This document shows, piece after piece, positions 8,533-16,385 of a stretch of 32,786 nucleotides of DNA. The first letter of the stretch is position 1, and each line of letters begins with the position of its first letter. Position numbers and translations under genes: made by a program. This DNA comes from Rhodospirillaceae bacterium (lineage in GTDB: Bacteria; Pseudomonadota; Alphaproteobacteria; Rhodospirillales; Rhodospirillaceae): assembly GCA_019752235.1 (NCBI GenBank), contig JAIEMI010000055.1:1-32786 (forward strand). The letters are read 5' to 3'. The notes under the pieces were generated by a model that saw only the letters and a program-made list of their open reading frames with translations, was not told where the DNA came from and ran no database searches.

Positions 8533-9387
8533 ATGACCTATCAAAGCCTCTGGAGCGACGTGCATCGAATAGCCTTCCGCCAAGACTATATAGATGCCGG
8601 CGGCGTAAAGACTCGTTTTATTCAATCGGGACGCACTGAAGCGCCAGTCTTGCTTTTTTTGCACGGCACTGGTGGGCACGCTGAGGCATTTCTTCGTAAC
8701 ATCGAAGCTCATGCCAAGCACTTTAACACCATCGCGCTTGACTATCTCGGGCATGGATGGACCGATAAGCCCGACGTTGCCTACGAGCTACCCGCCTATT
8801 GCCAGCATTTGATCGATTTTATGAATGCCATGGGGATCGACAAGGCGTCGATCTGCGGCGAATCTATGGGTGGCTGGATCGCCGCTGCACTCGCCATAGA
8901 TTATCCTGAACGGGTAGAGCGCCTTATTCTCAATACCATGGGCGGCGCTACGATGATTCCGAAGGTCATGCAGACCGTCATTACGAACACAATGGCGGCA
9001 GTAGAGGATCCGGCGCGCTTTACTCGCGCAAGGCTTGAGTGGCTTATGGCCGATCCCGGTCAAGTCACAGATGACCTAGTCGCATGCCGTCAACGTATCT
9101 ATGAGCAGCCGTCCATGCGTGAGGCGATGCCCAAAATACTCTGCTTACAAGAAGAGATACCGCGGCGTCGAAATCTGATGACGGAAGATAAGATGTCGAA
9201 GATCACGGCGCCAACGCTCGTGCTCTGGACGACGAAAGATCCTACAGCCTCACCAGAGATCGGTCGGAAAATAGCCGGTTGGATTCCAAATTCCAAGTTT
9301 GTCGTCATGGAGAACTGCGGCCACTGGCCACAATATGAAGATCCGTTGACCTACAACCGCATTTCGCTCGATTTCCTGCTCGGATAA
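8533..9387 (+). CDS. Alpha/beta hydrolase, meta-cleavage-product hydrolase type
   Basis: A 284-residue alpha/beta hydrolase of the MhpC/BphD-like group. The oxyanion motif HGTGG is at residues 44-48, the nucleophile elbow GESMGG has Ser111, the acid is probably Asp236 in WTTKDPTA, and the base is His264 in NCGHWPQYE. In this group the enzyme splits the C-C bond of the dienoate produced by extradiol ring cleavage. Placement between the LLM monooxygenase (10 bases upstream) and an MhpB-type dioxygenase (20 bases downstream) supports that assignment. It could instead hydrolyse an ester or lactone. The ATG at 8533 follows GAGGCGGGAAAA. Confidence 0.85.
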   Translation: MTYQSLWSDVHRIAFRQDYIDAGGVKTRFIQSGRTEAPVLLFLHGTGGHAEAFLRNIEAHAKHFNTIALDYLGHGWTDKPDVAYELPAYCQHLIDFMNAMGIDKASICGESMGGWIAAALAIDYPERVERLILNTMGGATMIPKVMQTVITNTMAAVEDPARFTRARLEWLMADPGQVTDDLVACRQRIYEQPSMREAMPKILCLQEEIPRRRNLMTEDKMSKITAPTLVLWTTKDPTASPEIGRKIAGWIPNSKFVVMENCGHWPQYEDPLTYNRISLDFLLG

Positions 9388-9407
9388 AAACATCGGGGAT
9401 ATTTTTC

Positions 9408-10385
9408 ATGTCGGCGGAACTTATCTGCCTTGGACATGGGGGCCTCATGAATGTTGAGGAACTTCTGTCGGAGGCTGAACTAAACGCGGTAAAAATCGAG
9501 CTCGCGCGCGCAAAAGCTACTGCGCAGATAATGAAGCCTGATTTAGTTGTTCAATTCGGCAACGACCACAATAGTGGGTTCTCACTTCGCCTAATGCCGC
9601 CCTTTCTAATAGCGCTTCGCGCGAAGGCGCTTGGGGATTTTTATACGTCACAGGGCGAAATCTTAGTCAATGAAACACTCGGTAGGGCATTGGCGCGCCA
9701 CCTACACGAATCCGGTATCGATATCGCAACATCTTATGACGCTTTGCTGGATCACGGTTTCACGATGGCGCTCGATAAGCTGTTCTCCGGCATAGGAACC
9801 TGCCCTACCATTCCTGTGTTCACAAACTGTGGGGGAGATCTTCGTCCGCCGGTCAGGCGCTCACGCGCGCTCGGCGAAGCAGTTGGACGCTATTTTCGGA
9901 AGTACCACCCTGATTTGAAAGTTCTATATCTAGGTTCTGGAGGGCTCTCTCATGATCCTCCCTTGCCCCAATTCGAAAACTCGGCGCCTGAAGTTCAAGA
10001 GAGGATGATTAGCGGTGCGACGTGGACACCCGAGAGCCTTGCGCAGCGCACTCGTTGGGTAACAGAAACCGGGCGCGAGCACGGAGAAGGTGGGGGAAAC
10101 CTGCGTTCACTCAACCCTGATTGGGATCGGTGGATTTTAAAGTGTCTTACGGATGGCGATCTCGAGGCCATCGCGAACCTCGACGACGGCGCCGTAATAC
10201 AAATGGGCGGAAGAGGAGCAAGCGAGGTTCGAAATTGGCTGGCTGCTTTCGCGGCATTAGAAGCTCACGGTGGCGGCACATATCATTTGGAACATCAATT
10301 TTATCGGGCTCTACCGAGTTGGATCATGGGATTCGCTTTGGTTCACGCACGGACCGAACGATCAGCCGAGATGGAGGCGACATGA
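9408..10385 (+). CDS. mhpB: MhpB-like extradiol ring-cleavage dioxygenase (LigB superfamily)
   Basis: A 325-residue type III extradiol dioxygenase closely patterned on E. coli MhpB (2,3-dihydroxyphenylpropionate 1,2-dioxygenase). Shared segments include PDLVVQFGNDHNSGF near residue 45, MPPFLIALRAKALGDF, DIATSYDALLDHGF with His116, VLYLGSGGLSHDPP with His182, SLNPDWD, and near the end YRALPSWIMGFALVHARTE. The two His residues correspond to the catalytic pair of MhpB. It opens a catechol-type ring next to the hydroxyls using Fe(II) and O2. The neighbouring hydrolase would cleave the product. Its stop overlaps the next start as ATGA. The symbol denotes family membership; the real substrate may carry a different side chain. 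Confidence 0.9.
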   Translation: MSAELICLGHGGLMNVEELLSEAELNAVKIELARAKATAQIMKPDLVVQFGNDHNSGFSLRLMPPFLIALRAKALGDFYTSQGEILVNETLGRALARHLHESGIDIATSYDALLDHGFTMALDKLFSGIGTCPTIPVFTNCGGDLRPPVRRSRALGEAVGRYFRKYHPDLKVLYLGSGGLSHDPPLPQFENSAPEVQERMISGATWTPESLAQRTRWVTETGREHGEGGGNLRSLNPDWDRWILKCLTDGDLEAIANLDDGAVIQMGGRGASEVRNWLAAFAALEAHGGGTYHLEHQFYRALPSWIMGFALVHARTERSAEMEAT

Positions 10386-11302
10386 GTTTTGTTCACCCAC
10401 AGGCTCTCGCCTTTTTAGAGGCACTAAAACAGGGTTCCGCTCCGCCGGCGGACATTGAGGGACAACGCACTTGGTTTAGCCGGCTTTGGCGCAGCATGCA
10501 GCCAAAAGTAGGCGCGACGGTGACTTTCGAGCCGAGAACAATTGTGGCCGGAGGAAGGAGCATCGAGTGCCTAGTTTATAGACCGACAGGCAGCGTTGGT
10601 GCATTGCCTGTAATCCTGTTTTGCCACGGTGGCGGCGGCATAACGCTTTCTCCGGAGGACTTTGACCCCACCAGCCGCATCCTGGCACATCAGGTCAATG
10701 CGATCGTAGTCGTTCCCCGCTACCGCCTAGCACCCGAACATCCCTTTCCAGCCCCGCTCGAGGATTGTTTCGCTGTTTATCGTTGGTTGGTTGAATCTGG
10801 TGGGAAGTGGGACATTGACCAAGAGCGCATCGCGGTTGCAGGGGACAGTGCTGGAGGATATTTAGCTGCGGCTATCGCTCAAGAAGCCCGCCGACAGAGC
10901 ATCCCCCAACCAGCGGCACAAGCGCTCATCTACCCGATGCTAGACATGGCGGGGGCAAGCCCTAGCCGCTACGATCGAGCATATTTCGTGAGTGATGAGG
11001 CATTGAAGAGCACCATCGCACTTCACATTGGTAACGCCGTTCTTGATCCTCGGGCTTCCCCGTTACGCGAGCCCGATTTGGCCGGCATAGCGCCCACCCT
11101 CATTATTACAACTGATCTTGATCCACTGATGGACGAGGGACGCGCTTATGCACATCGACTTCGCGCTGCAGGAGTGAGTGCTTCTTACTTTTGTTACGAA
11201 GGGCAAGTGCACGGCTTCTTCTCCTTTAGCGGAGCGATGGAAGAGGGCAAGTATTGCATTGCTCACATATCAAGCTGGCTGCGCTGTAATCTCCATCCCT
11301 AG
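10382..11302 (+). CDS. Alpha/beta hydrolase, HSL (hormone-sensitive-lipase-like) family
   Basis: A 306-residue esterase-type alpha/beta hydrolase. HGGGG at 82-86 is the HSL-family oxyanion motif, GDSAGG at 154-159 carries Ser156, Asp247 lies in DLDPLMDEG and His277 in QVHGFF, so the triad is complete. Substrates in this family are short-chain esters or lactones. The ATG at 10382 overlaps the dioxygenase stop by four bases (ATGA), so the two are translationally coupled, and the following oxidoreductase begins one base after this stop. It probably removes an ester or opens a lactone formed by the monooxygenase or lactonase; that is inference. Confidence 0.88.
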   Translation: MSFVHPQALAFLEALKQGSAPPADIEGQRTWFSRLWRSMQPKVGATVTFEPRTIVAGGRSIECLVYRPTGSVGALPVILFCHGGGGITLSPEDFDPTSRILAHQVNAIVVVPRYRLAPEHPFPAPLEDCFAVYRWLVESGGKWDIDQERIAVAGDSAGGYLAAAIAQEARRQSIPQPAAQALIYPMLDMAGASPSRYDRAYFVSDEALKSTIALHIGNAVLDPRASPLREPDLAGIAPTLIITTDLDPLMDEGRAYAHRLRAAGVSASYFCYEGQVHGFFSFSGAMEEGKYCIAHISSWLRCNLHP

Positions 11303-12409
11303 ATGACTGAACAACTAGACTGCGTGGTCATTGGCGCCGGCGTCATTGGCCTGGCTTGCGCTGCGGCTCTTGGCAAGACTGGCCGGGAAGTGGTTGTATT
11401 GGAGGCTGCAAATCTCATTGGGAGTGGGACGAGCAGCCGAAACTCCGAAGTAATACACGCCGGGATTTATTATCCCGCAGGCTCTCTAAAAGCTCGACTC
11501 TGCAGAGCAGGCAAGGCTCAGCTCTACGCCTACTGCGAGGGGCGTGGCGTTCCCTTTAAACGCCTGGGTAAAATGGTGGTTGCTAGGCAAGCCTCTCAAC
11601 TCCCGGCCTTGGCACGGATAGCCGAGAGCGCCCTTAAAAACGACGTCAGAGACCTTGTTTGGTTATCCCGGACGGAATTAGCGAAGGTGGAGCCGTGTAT
11701 CGCCGGCGAGCATGCGTTATTTTCGCCGTCAACCGGGATTATTGACAGCCATTCCTTGATGTTAGCCCTTGAGGCAGATTTGCTGAATGCGGGTGGGATG
11801 GTTGTCTTACAAGCGCCTGTCCTGCGGGGCGAGGTTAAGGCGGACGGCTTTCTTCTCGACGTTGGCGGCGTGGACCCGATACGGATTAACGCTAAAAGTC
11901 TAATTAACGCCGCAGGACTTTCAGCTCAACAGATTGCTCAATCGATTAGGGGTATCCCACCTACGGCGGTTCCGAGTTCATTCTTCGCAAAAGGCCACTA
12001 CTACAGACTGAGCGGCCGCGCACCCTGCTCACATTTGATATATCCGCTACCGGAAGATGCCGGCCTCGGCATTCACCTTACGCTGGACATGGGTGGACAA
12101 GCAAAATTTGGACCCGACGTACGATGGGTATCGAGTATCGACTACACTTTCGATGATCAGCATTTTGATGCTTTTGTGGAAGCGATCAGACTCTATTATC
12201 CGGGCCTCGATGTCAGCCGCCTTAATCCAGATTACACGGGAATCAGGCCAAAACTAGGCGGCCCCGGAAGCCAGTTTGCCGACTTTCGCATTGATGGCCC
12301 TGCGCAGCACGGCATACCCGGCCTGGTCAATTTATTTGGGATTGAATCGCCCGGGCTTACCGCTTCGCTAGCGATAGCTGATTACGTAAGCCTTCTCATG
12401 AATTCATGA
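11303..12409 (+). CDS. FAD-dependent oxidoreductase, L-2-hydroxyglutarate oxidase (LhgO/DAO) family
   Basis: A 368-residue DAO-type flavoprotein. The FAD dinucleotide motif GAGVIG is at residues 11-16 with the acidic VLEA after the second strand, and the L-2-hydroxyglutarate oxidase signature SSRNSEVIHAGIYYPAGS is at residues 44-61. The C-terminal FAD-contact region reads GIRPKLGG and later LFGIESPGLTASLAIADYV. LhgO enzymes oxidise an L-2-hydroxy acid to the 2-oxo acid. Here it is last in the operon, right behind the esterase with no spacing, so its substrate is more likely a 2-hydroxy acid formed in the pathway than the housekeeping 2-hydroxyglutarate. Two bases separate it from the convergent SMP-30 gene. 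Confidence 0.87.
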   Translation: MTEQLDCVVIGAGVIGLACAAALGKTGREVVVLEAANLIGSGTSSRNSEVIHAGIYYPAGSLKARLCRAGKAQLYAYCEGRGVPFKRLGKMVVARQASQLPALARIAESALKNDVRDLVWLSRTELAKVEPCIAGEHALFSPSTGIIDSHSLMLALEADLLNAGGMVVLQAPVLRGEVKADGFLLDVGGVDPIRINAKSLINAAGLSAQQIAQSIRGIPPTAVPSSFFAKGHYYRLSGRAPCSHLIYPLPEDAGLGIHLTLDMGGQAKFGPDVRWVSSIDYTFDDQHFDAFVEAIRLYYPGLDVSRLNPDYTGIRPKLGGPGSQFADFRIDGPAQHGIPGLVNLFGIESPGLTASLAIADYVSLLMNS

Positions 12410-12411
12410 TT

Positions 12412-13329
12412 CTACTTGTTGAAGTTCAACCGCAATCCAGGACGCGGCCAGTTGATCGCGACAAGATGACCGGTGCATGACAGCGTGACGTAGGCGATTT
12501 TCATGTCATGACCACCAAAAGCGATATTGGATGTCCCGGGATCAGGTAGCGGAACGTGCTCGACAAAAGCACCTTCGGGAGAAATCACGGTAATGCCGCC
12601 ACGCGCCAAGGTTCCGACACAAAGATTACCGCAGGCTTCGACTGCCATAGAGTCGTATAAATCGAACCCCGGCGCGCCATAGAGCAACGCAGCTGAGTTT
12701 AGCAAGCCGGGCGGCACATTGACCTGACCGGGCGCCACAACTGGGTATTGCCATACCCGCCCAACCATAGTTTCAGCGACATAAAGCGTTCTACCATCGG
12801 GTGAAAGGGCGATGCCGTTGGGGTGGCTTCGGGGATACACCTGTTCAGATATAAAATTCCCATCAATCGTCGCATAGTAGACTGATCCAACATCTTCCGT
12901 GCGTGCGTAACGCTTTCCGTTGTCCGTGAACCAAAACCCACCTTGATCGTCAAAGACTAGATCATTGGGGCCTTTTAGGCGCTCATCTCCGCAATGCGTA
13001 TAAAGCGTTCGGACGTCCCCGGTTTGCAAATCGACCTGCTGTATACTTCCGCCGATGTAATTGTCCGGGGCAAAACCAGGAACCAACATTCCATTGGCTT
13101 CGTGCCACTCAAAACCGCCATTGTTACAAACATACACCTTTCCGTCAGGACCGATCGCAGCGCCGTTGGGGCCGCCGCCTAAGTTGGCAACGATCTCAAC
13201 TACTCCACTCGCCGTAACTCTGGTCAACGTCCCGCGGGCAATCTCTACGATTAGAATCGACCCATCCGCTAAATATATTGGGCCTTCTGGAAAGCGCAGG
13301 CCGGACGCTATAACGCGGCAATCAACCAT
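12412..13329 (-). CDS. SMP-30/gluconolactonase family lactonase
   Basis: A 305-residue six-bladed beta-propeller hydrolase of the SMP-30/gluconolactonase/LRE family, which opens lactone rings using a divalent metal. Metal-site segments are present: Glu in LRFPEGPIY near the N-terminus, Asn in LKGPNDLVFDDQGGFWFTD, a propeller repeat HPNGIALSPDGRTLYVAET, and the LYDSMAVEACGNL blade. The ATG at 13329 (MVDCRVIASG) follows GAGGGAGCCTCC; an ATG eleven codons further upstream is less well placed. It is convergent with the LLM operon and divergent from an SDR gene with which it shares a 129-base promoter. A lactonase fits downstream of a Baeyer-Villiger-type LLM reaction, which is inference. Confidence 0.87.
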   Translation of the reverse strand: MVDCRVIASGLRFPEGPIYLADGSILIVEIARGTLTRVTASGVVEIVANLGGGPNGAAIGPDGKVYVCNNGGFEWHEANGMLVPGFAPDNYIGGSIQQVDLQTGDVRTLYTHCGDERLKGPNDLVFDDQGGFWFTDNGKRYARTEDVGSVYYATIDGNFISEQVYPRSHPNGIALSPDGRTLYVAETMVGRVWQYPVVAPGQVNVPPGLLNSAALLYGAPGFDLYDSMAVEACGNLCVGTLARGGITVISPEGAFVEHVPLPDPGTSNIAFGGHDMKIAYVTLSCTGHLVAINWPRPGLRLNFNK

Positions 13330-13402
13330 GGAGGCTCCCTCACTTGAGTACCATCGCCTCATCGCATGAATCTGCTTGAAGAACGCCTGCTGAAAGATAG
13401 GT

Positions 13403-13415
13403 GCCTTTGAAAGGC
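13403..13415. promoter_or_regulatory. Palindrome in the SMP-30/SDR divergent promoter
   Basis: GCCTTTGAAAGGC is a perfect inverted repeat of six bases around a central G. It lies in the 129-base gap between the divergent lactonase and SDR starts, 44 bases before the SDR ATG. Position and symmetry suggest an operator; the binding protein is unknown. Confidence 0.4.
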
Positions 13416-13458
13416 GCTGAATTGTTACTATGGTCGAAGCACAACTGGAGATTCGTCC

Positions 13459-14220
13459 ATGACTGCACTGCTCGACGGTAAAGTTATCATCGTAACCGGC
13501 GCTGGGGGAGGCATCGGCGAGGCATCGGCGGAGGTGTTCGCACGCGAGGGCGCTGCGGTTATTCTCTGCGGTCGCAACGGAGGCACGCTCAAAGCCGTGA
13601 CCGAACGCATTGCCAGCGGTGGGGCTCGAGCCGCCTCAATAGTTGCGGACGTATCTAAAGGTGATGACGCGAAGGCATTGGTCGAATTTGCCTTGTCGAA
13701 GTTTGGCCGACTCGACGGAGCCTTCAATAACGCAGGCATCGACGGACCCATAGCATCCGCCGCCGACTACCCCGAGCAAGCCTTTGATGAGGTTATCGCT
13801 ATCAATCTCAAGGGCGTGTGGAATTGTATGCGCTTTCAAATCCCAGCCATGCTCAAGAATGGCTGCGGTTCAATAGTCAACAACGCCTCAGGCCTCAGCC
13901 AAGTTGGGCAGTTTGGTATGGCTGGATACTGCGCAGCTAAGGCGGGGGTTCTAGGTTTAACCCGGGCTGCCGCACTGGACTATGGACGTTATGGAATAAG
14001 GGTGAATGCCCTGTCTCCGGGGGTCATAGAAACACCTATGATGCAAAATCAGATGGAGCAATATCCGGATCTCCGCGACATGCTTGTCGCGCGGCACCCC
14101 ATCGGTCGATTGGGACAAGCCGGCGAAATTGCTGCCGCTGCCGCGTGGATGCTTTCTGATAAGGCGTCCTTCATGCTGGGGGCGAACATTTCAGTTGATG
14201 GCGGCTATACGGCAATTTAA
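13459..14220 (+). CDS. SDR family oxidoreductase (classical, intact active site)
   Basis: A 253-residue classical SDR. TGAGGGIG is at residues 13-20, NNAG at 90-93, and the catalytic residues are Asn116 (INLKG), Ser144, Tyr157 and Lys161 (YCAAK). GANISVDGG closes the protein. Arg39 after the second strand (CGRN) suggests NADP(H), by family knowledge. The ATG follows CTGGAGATTCGTCC. It would interconvert a ring or side-chain alcohol and ketone. Its TAA overlaps the TAA of the convergent MAPEG gene, leaving no intergenic DNA. Confidence 0.9.
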   Translation: MTALLDGKVIIVTGAGGGIGEASAEVFAREGAAVILCGRNGGTLKAVTERIASGGARAASIVADVSKGDDAKALVEFALSKFGRLDGAFNNAGIDGPIASAADYPEQAFDEVIAINLKGVWNCMRFQIPAMLKNGCGSIVNNASGLSQVGQFGMAGYCAAKAGVLGLTRAAALDYGRYGIRVNALSPGVIETPMMQNQMEQYPDLRDMLVARHPIGRLGQAGEIAAAAAWMLSDKASFMLGANISVDGGYTAI

Positions 14221-14618
14221 GCCGCTTTAAATGCTCTAAGGATGAGGGCCGCGCCAAGCAGTCCTCCTCCCATATATGTTCCCAAGCCCCCAACGAAGCG
14301 CATTCCATTAAAACGGCGTAAGTCACCACCAAGGATGAGAGCTGCGGCGTGGAGCACTCGAGCGAACGTGGTCGCAACTATTATATATCGAATCGTCTGC
14401 GAACTTGCCGTCAGCGCGAAATACAGAAAGAGACCCAAGAGAATAGGCAGGTACTCGGAAGCGTTAGAGTGGGCGCGGATGAGTTTATAAAGAACTTCGG
14501 TCGAATCTGCCGGCGTGCCGGTCAGGTAATTTTTCCGGCCCCTTTCAATCGAGACCGCCAATCCCAGCGCAAAAAGCATCAAACTAAGAAACCCGGCGCA
14601 AAAGATTTCAACGGACAT
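14217..14618 (-). CDS. MAPEG family membrane protein
   Basis: A 133-residue integral membrane protein of the MAPEG family (membrane-associated proteins in eicosanoid and glutathione metabolism). It starts MSVEIFCAGFLSLMLFALGL, and the family signature is IRAHSNASEYLPILLGLFLY, with Arg, His-x-Asn and Glu before the second membrane helix. Two further hydrophobic segments follow, making about four helices. Bacterial members often have glutathione transferase or peroxidase activity or no known function. The frame can be extended upstream to 14849 without family similarity, so the start at 14618 is preferred although its ribosome site (GGGGTG) is modest. It is divergent from the second old yellow enzyme. 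Confidence 0.83.
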   Translation of the reverse strand: MSVEIFCAGFLSLMLFALGLAVSIERGRKNYLTGTPADSTEVLYKLIRAHSNASEYLPILLGLFLYFALTASSQTIRYIIVATTFARVLHAAALILGGDLRRFNGMRFVGGLGTYMGGGLLGAALILRAFKAA

Positions 14619-14745
14619 TTGTTCACCCCACAACCCGGAAACTTCGCGCCCACCATTGCAGGCCATAGGGGGGACCGAACCTATCTTTCGAAAGGTCGTT
14701 AGGGGCTTCAGTCGTGTTAGACATCTGGAAAGCAGGATAGGACAG

Positions 14746-15846
14746 ATGAACGATAGCCCGCTTTTATCTCCCGTAGACCTCGGCAGCGTTACACTGGCCA
14801 ACCGGATAGTCATGGCGCCGATGACTCGCTTGCGCGCGCCCGACAACATGCCGTCACAGGCGATGGCGAATTACTACAAACAACGCGCAAGTGCCGGGCT
14901 GATCATCACCGAATGCACCATGGTATCGGCCACAAGCGCGGCATATATCGGCGCGCCGGGGATGTTTCACGACCGTTTTATTGACCCGTGGAGACGGATT
15001 ACGGAGTCTGTACACGAAAGCGGTGGCCGCATTTATCTCCAGCTTTGGCACAGTGGAAGAGTTGCGCACACTACCCTCATGCCAGACAACATGGCTCCTC
15101 TGGCCCCCAGTGCGGTACCCGCAAATACAGAGCTACACACGGCCCTGGGCAAAAAGCCGGCCTCTGCGCCTCGCGCTCTTGCATTGGATGAGATACGTGA
15201 CCTGACACGAGCGTTCGGAAGGGCCGCAGAACGTGCGCGAAAGGCGCAGTTCGATGGCGTCGAGATTCATGGTGCCTTTGGTTATTTAATCGACCAATTC
15301 CTCCAGGATGGCAGCAATAAGCGCACTGATGCATATGGTGGGAACTACGAAAACCGTACAAGGTTTCTGCTGGGGGTGCTCAGCGCAGTACAGCAGGAAT
15401 TCGGACGGAACGTTGGACTAAAACTTTCTCCAAGTAGTAGAGCCCACAGCATGTCAGACTCTGACCCCGTGGGGCTTTTTTCGTTTTTATTAGACGCACT
15501 CAACGACACAGATCTCGCATATCTCCACATGATGGAGGCGCTGCCGACCGACCACGCTTCAGGCGTTACGATAAAAAACATCACAAGATTTTCTCGAGAG
15601 CATTACCGGGGGACAATTATTGCTAATGGCGGTTTCGATCAAGCGCGCGGTGAGGACATAGTTCGATCTGGTTCGGCCAATCTCGTATCGTTCGGACAAC
15701 CGTTCATAGCCAATCCCGATCTCGTTGAAAGATTTCAAAATAATTTTCCTCTGTCGGAACCAAATTTTGCATACCTCTACGCAATTCCAGGGCAGCCTCT
15801 CGAACTCGGCTACACCGACTATCCGTTGATGGATACCACAAGATGA
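14746..15846 (+). CDS. Old yellow enzyme, NemA/OYE class, with altered active-site motif
   Basis: A 366-residue FMN-dependent ene-reductase of the classical OYE/NemA group. Family marks are NRIVMAPMTRLRAP near residue 20, GLIITECTMVS, the YLQLWHSGRVAH segment, VEIHGAFGYLIDQFLQDGSN at about 172-191, RTDAYGGNYENR, and IIANGGFD plus SFGQPFIANPDLV near the end. His175 and Tyr180 are kept, but the second carbonyl-binding residue, normally Asn or His, is Phe178 (HGAFGYL). This should change how a carbonyl or nitro substrate is held. The ATG at 14746 follows AGGATAGGACAG. Its TGA overlaps the ATG of the SnoaL-like gene, so the two are coupled. The natural substrate is unknown. Confidence 0.9.
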   Translation: MNDSPLLSPVDLGSVTLANRIVMAPMTRLRAPDNMPSQAMANYYKQRASAGLIITECTMVSATSAAYIGAPGMFHDRFIDPWRRITESVHESGGRIYLQLWHSGRVAHTTLMPDNMAPLAPSAVPANTELHTALGKKPASAPRALALDEIRDLTRAFGRAAERARKAQFDGVEIHGAFGYLIDQFLQDGSNKRTDAYGGNYENRTRFLLGVLSAVQQEFGRNVGLKLSPSSRAHSMSDSDPVGLFSFLLDALNDTDLAYLHMMEALPTDHASGVTIKNITRFSREHYRGTIIANGGFDQARGEDIVRSGSANLVSFGQPFIANPDLVERFQNNFPLSEPNFAYLYAIPGQPLELGYTDYPLMDTTR

Positions 15847-16385
15847 CGCCTGAAGCGGAACGCCTGCAAACACTGTGGGATCGAGGAGAAATTGAGCGGG
15901 TCATGCTTGATTTTGGCAAAGCTCTTGACCGCGGGGATTGGCATCTCTACCGAGCCTGCCTAGCCGACCGCATTAGAATAGACTTTGAGCGCTTAACTGG
16001 CTTTGCGGAGGTGGAAGTTAATGCGGATGAATGGGTACGGTTTGCTTCCCTTGCGCTAGGCCCCGTCAAAAGGCACCACCAATACTCTAACTTTTCTTGC
16101 GTTATTAACGGGGATCACGCCGATACAACGATGTACATGGTGGCACGGCACTGGAAAGCGACAGACCGGGGCGGAGCAACAAATACGCAATACGGGTGGT
16201 ATGAAAACCTATTCCAGCGCATCGAGGGGACGTGGAAAATCAGCCGAATATCGCATCAGTTTCAGTGGATTGATGGAAACGACGCGTTACTGGATTTCTC
16301 TGAGCCGGAACTTGCCGCTCAGATGAGAGTCGTGTTCTCACCAGCGAATTTGATCAAACCATTAACCCCAGCTGTCGCGCCTTAA
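15843..16385 (+). CDS. SnoaL-like / NTF2-fold protein
   Basis: A 180-residue protein of the NTF2-like, SnoaL-type group, which includes isomerases, dehydratases, cyclases and small hydroxylases. Recognisable parts are the helical start with IERVMLDFGKALDRGDWHLY, RACLADRIRIDF, the RHHQYSNFSCVINGDHADTT strand pair, and the closing WYENLFQRIEGTWKISRISH. The start overlaps the ene-reductase stop (ATGA). Similar proteins occur in many sphingomonad catabolic clusters, often without assigned chemistry; a dehydratase or isomerase acting on the ene-reductase substrate or product is plausible. Its last 32 bases overlap the convergent regulator gene. Confidence 0.75.
   Translation: MTPEAERLQTLWDRGEIERVMLDFGKALDRGDWHLYRACLADRIRIDFERLTGFAEVEVNADEWVRFASLALGPVKRHHQYSNFSCVINGDHADTTMYMVARHWKATDRGGATNTQYGWYENLFQRIEGTWKISRISHQFQWIDGNDALLDFSEPELAAQMRVVFSPANLIKPLTPAVAP

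Noticed and set aside
13061-13369. Plus-strand frame opposite the lactonase gene
   Set aside because: It mirrors the coding pattern of the real gene on the other strand and has no ribosome site.
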